A stretch of DNA of 8,334 nt from Eubacteriales Family XIII. Incertae Sedis bacterium (GTDB lineage Bacteria > Bacillota > Clostridia > Peptostreptococcales > Anaerovoracaceae). The stretch covers positions 1 through 8,334 of the forward strand of contig JAITEX010000191.1 in the NCBI GenBank assembly GCA_031281765.1, read 5' to 3'. This document shows, piece after piece, positions 7,076 through 8,334 of this stretch. The notes below the pieces were generated by a model that was given only the letters and a program-made list of their open reading frames with translations, was not told the DNA's origin and did no database searches. Made by a program: the position numbers and the translations under genes. Within the stretch, counting starts at the first letter, position 1; the number at the start of each line of letters is the position of its first letter.

Positions 7076-7198
7076 AAATGAGACGATAAGGCCGATTTCA
7101 TGCTAACGTCTCATCAATATTGGTCTTATCGTCTCATTTTGGTACGATAAAGTGGTTATGAATGAGACGATAAGGCCAATTTAGAGATAACGTCTCAT
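7076..7198. repeat. ATGAGACG repeat cluster: two 38-bp direct repeats and one inverted copy
   Basis: The octamer ATGAGACG occurs five times in 121 bp: forward at 7078 and 7162, reverse at 7107-7114, 7130-7137 and 7191-7198. Two 38-bp units, 7077-7114 and 7161-7198, agree at 33 positions. Each begins AATGAGACGATAAGGCC, ends TAACGTCTCAT, and so carries its own terminal inverted repeat. Between them an inverted copy (7119-7139) can pair either with the left unit (7076-7096, 21 bp with two G·U) or with the right unit (7161-7180, 20 bp with one G·U). Both alternative hairpins have a 22-nt loop. The cluster lies between the recombinase end and the regulator promoter (-35 at 7042-7047). It may be recombinase sites, activator sites, a MITE-like remnant, or a structured RNA; the sequence does not decide. 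Confidence 0.75.
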
Positions 7199-7211
7199 TA
7201 AATACTTTACA

Positions 7212-7346
7212 TGGAGATGGGGGATTGGAGATGGCGAGGGTTCGCAGCCTGGCTTCGCAAGGCCGCCGGTCTGCGTTCTGCTTCGCGGTACTCGGCCCTT
7301 TGCGCTCCACTGGAGCGCAAAGCCCTTTCGGGTCCGACTCCCGCCA
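7212..7346. other. GC-rich structured element with tRNA/tmRNA-like sequence echoes
   Basis: A sharply GC-rich block sits between AT-rich flanks. At its left, TGGAGATGG occurs twice (7212-7220, 7226-7234); on the minus strand this is CCATCTCCA, like the 3' end of many tRNAs and tmRNAs. At its right, CGGG-TCCGACT-CCCG (7329-7343) has the shape of a T-arm with a seven-base loop. The outer ends (TGGCGAGGGTTCG from 7232 and the complement of the end at 7346, TGGCGGGAGTCGG) form an imperfect terminal inverted repeat. A strong hairpin lies inside. No complete tRNA or tmRNA fold was found. It could be a small mobile repeat or the scarred end of an element that uses an RNA gene as target. Confidence 0.45.
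7298..7322. repeat. 12-bp perfect inverted repeat (hairpin)
   Basis: CTTTGCGCTCCA and TGGAGCGCAAAG flank a single central C. In RNA the stem would lose a pair or two to form the loop. No T-run follows on either strand, so it is not a standard terminator. Confidence 0.7.
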
Positions 7347-7351
7347 ATATT

Positions 7352-8334
7352 TTAGCCGTTTATATTAAATACCGGCCAAAGGCCGGTATTTAATATAAAT
7401 GGTGGAGCAGAGTTGACGATATACGAACCCTTCAACCTCTTAGTCTCTTTCAATAACTCTACTGTGATTTCAACTGAATTGCAACCCGCATTGAAAAATA
7501 TCGTCAACCTATCGTCATAAAGAAATACCTTGTTTACGAGAACATTCACCAACATTTTTCGGTACTTCTCATTATTGATGTTGCCGTTTCTCAAGTCGGT
7601 AAGGAAAAACTTTATTTCGGTTTCCGTCAAAATGGTTTTAGTAAGGTTCTCCCTTGCTAATTGTTCTTCTATATGTTTTTTTTCTTCTCTTTTTGACTTG
7701 ATTCTTTCAAGCAACAAATCTACTTCTTGACCTTTTTCAACGGCTTGCATAAGGTTCTCGATTGCATTCTCTATTCGCGTCAGTTCTTTTTTGAGCTGTT
7801 TAATATAGGGGTTATTTACTTCTTTTTCACATAAAGTTGAAACCTTATCTGCAATCATTTCGATATTATCGTCGGTTAAGACTTTCCGACATTCATTAAC
7901 TACTATGTCCTCAATGTATTTTTGTTTAACGTTCTTTTTATCACATTTCTTTTGCCGCGCTTTCTTGCAGACATAATAATTATGTATCGCGCCGGTTTTT
8001 GAAGTACCGGACACTCCAATCATCATATTGTTACAGTAGCCGCAAAACAGTTTTGTTGTCAGCAGATACTTTACGTTTGCCAAAGATGTATTATGCTTAC
8101 GCTCTTTAAGTCTTTCCTGTACAGCGTTAAAAAGTTCATCATCTATCAACCTCGGTATGCCGCCGATGATTTCATGTTCCCGGTAAATGTAGATACCGAG
8201 GTATTTTCTATTCTGTAATATTATCTGAAATGCGCTTTTGGTATACGGCGTTCCCCTACTCGTTTTTAATCCGGCAGCGTTAAGTTCCCCAACCATTTCA
8301 ATAATACTTTTCCCATTTGCATATTGTTCAAAAA
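7352..8334 (-). CDS. Large serine recombinase, C-terminal part (cut by right edge)
   Basis: The frame is open through the right edge, so the true start and the catalytic serine domain lie outside; the ATG at 8296 is internal. The visible 326 residues begin FEQYANGKSIIE and continue through the Recombinase domain (ELNAAGLKTSRGTPYTKSAF, LQNRKYLGIYIYREHE). A zinc ribbon follows with Cys at 85, 88, 110 and 118 counted from 8296 (FCGYC, YYVCKKARQKKC). A charged coiled coil spans about 162-218, and then comes a final DNA-binding region. These enzymes insert and excise phages, integrative elements and Tn4451-like transposons at specific att sites. Codons are much richer in A/T than in the two-component/ABC genes, a sign of transfer. 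The last residues (about GLWPVFNING) are encoded by a palindrome and look atypical. Whether the enzyme is active cannot be judged without the N-terminus. Confidence 0.92.
   Translation of the reverse strand, partial: FEQYANGKSIIEMVGELNAAGLKTSRGTPYTKSAFQIILQNRKYLGIYIYREHEIIGGIPRLIDDELFNAVQERLKERKHNTSLANVKYLLTTKLFCGYCNNMMIGVSGTSKTGAIHNYYVCKKARQKKCDKKNVKQKYIEDIVVNECRKVLTDDNIEMIADKVSTLCEKEVNNPYIKQLKKELTRIENAIENLMQAVEKGQEVDLLLERIKSKREEKKHIEEQLARENLTKTILTETEIKFFLTDLRNGNINNEKYRKMLVNVLVNKVFLYDDRLTIFFNAGCNSVEITVELLKETKRLKGSYIVNSAPPFILNTGLWPVFNING
7359..7399. repeat. 19-bp perfect inverted repeat overlapping the recombinase 3' end
   Basis: TTTATATTAAATACCGGCC, a three-base AAA loop, and its exact complement to 7399. 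On the minus strand the repeat encodes residues from FILNTG to VFNI of the recombinase, with the stop codon TAA four codons further on. It has a GC-rich tip and AT-rich base and could slow transcription from either side, but lacks a following T-run. It may equally be a recombinase-related site or a small inserted palindrome that altered the protein's tail. Confidence 0.75.

Noticed and set aside
7077..7198. CRISPR array (two 38-bp repeats 46 bp apart)
   Set aside because: Only two repeats, and the intervening sequence contains an inverted copy of the repeat; no cas genes are visible.
7226..7346. Complete tRNA or tmRNA gene
   Set aside because: A T-arm-like stem and a CCATCTCCA-like end are present but in opposite orientations, and no anticodon or acceptor pairing could be built.
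7211..7393. Plus-strand 60-codon ORF
   Set aside because: It runs through the GC-rich hairpin block, has no recognisable motif, and reads into the recombinase tail palindrome.
8294..8296. ATG at 8296 as the recombinase start
   Set aside because: The same frame continues upstream with family-typical residues (YANGKSIIE) to the window edge and there is no ribosome site before this ATG.

Overview
The window looks like a piece of a Bacillota chromosome, probably a gut-type Clostridia. This is judged from the style of the two-component/ABC cassette, the large serine recombinase with a Cys4 zinc ribbon, and the Gly-rich 'SGGTVTA…GAGIGGG' surface protein. Almost everything is coded on the minus strand, so genes read from right to left. 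The genus is not determinable from this sequence alone.

Layout from right to left: (1) 7352-8334, the C-terminal part of a large serine recombinase, cut by the window edge. It is AT-rich, unlike its neighbours, and ends inside a perfect 19-bp inverted repeat. (2) 6975-7351, a dense non-coding block. It holds a GC-rich, structured segment of about 120 bp with tRNA/tmRNA-like sequence echoes (7212-7346), a cluster of five ATGAGACG octamers forming two 38-bp direct repeats around one inverted copy (7076-7198), and a promoter whose -10 box lies in a perfect 11-bp palindrome (7002-7047). (3) 5017-6974, an OmpR-family response regulator and its sensor kinase, overlapping by ATGA. (4) 4897-5016, a short gap with four direct repeats spaced exactly 11 bp apart, immediately upstream of a -10 box that lacks a good -35. 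(5) 1783-4896, an ABC ATPase and an eight-TM MacB/FtsX-type permease. (6) 1473-1782, an intergenic region with a 40-codon fossil of an AAA_14/DUF4143-type ATPase on the opposite strand. (7) 1-1472, the N-terminal 490 residues of a secreted Gly-rich repeat protein, cut by the left edge.

How it works together (inference): the kinase senses an envelope signal through its roughly 100-residue extracellular domain and phosphorylates the regulator. The regulator would bind the 11-bp repeat array and switch on the ABC transporter, which by family resemblance exports or detoxifies peptides or lipids, or works mechanically on the envelope. The recombinase marks the edge of a mobile element that probably extends to the right. 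The repeat-rich block between it and the regulator is the likely junction and the least explained part of the window.
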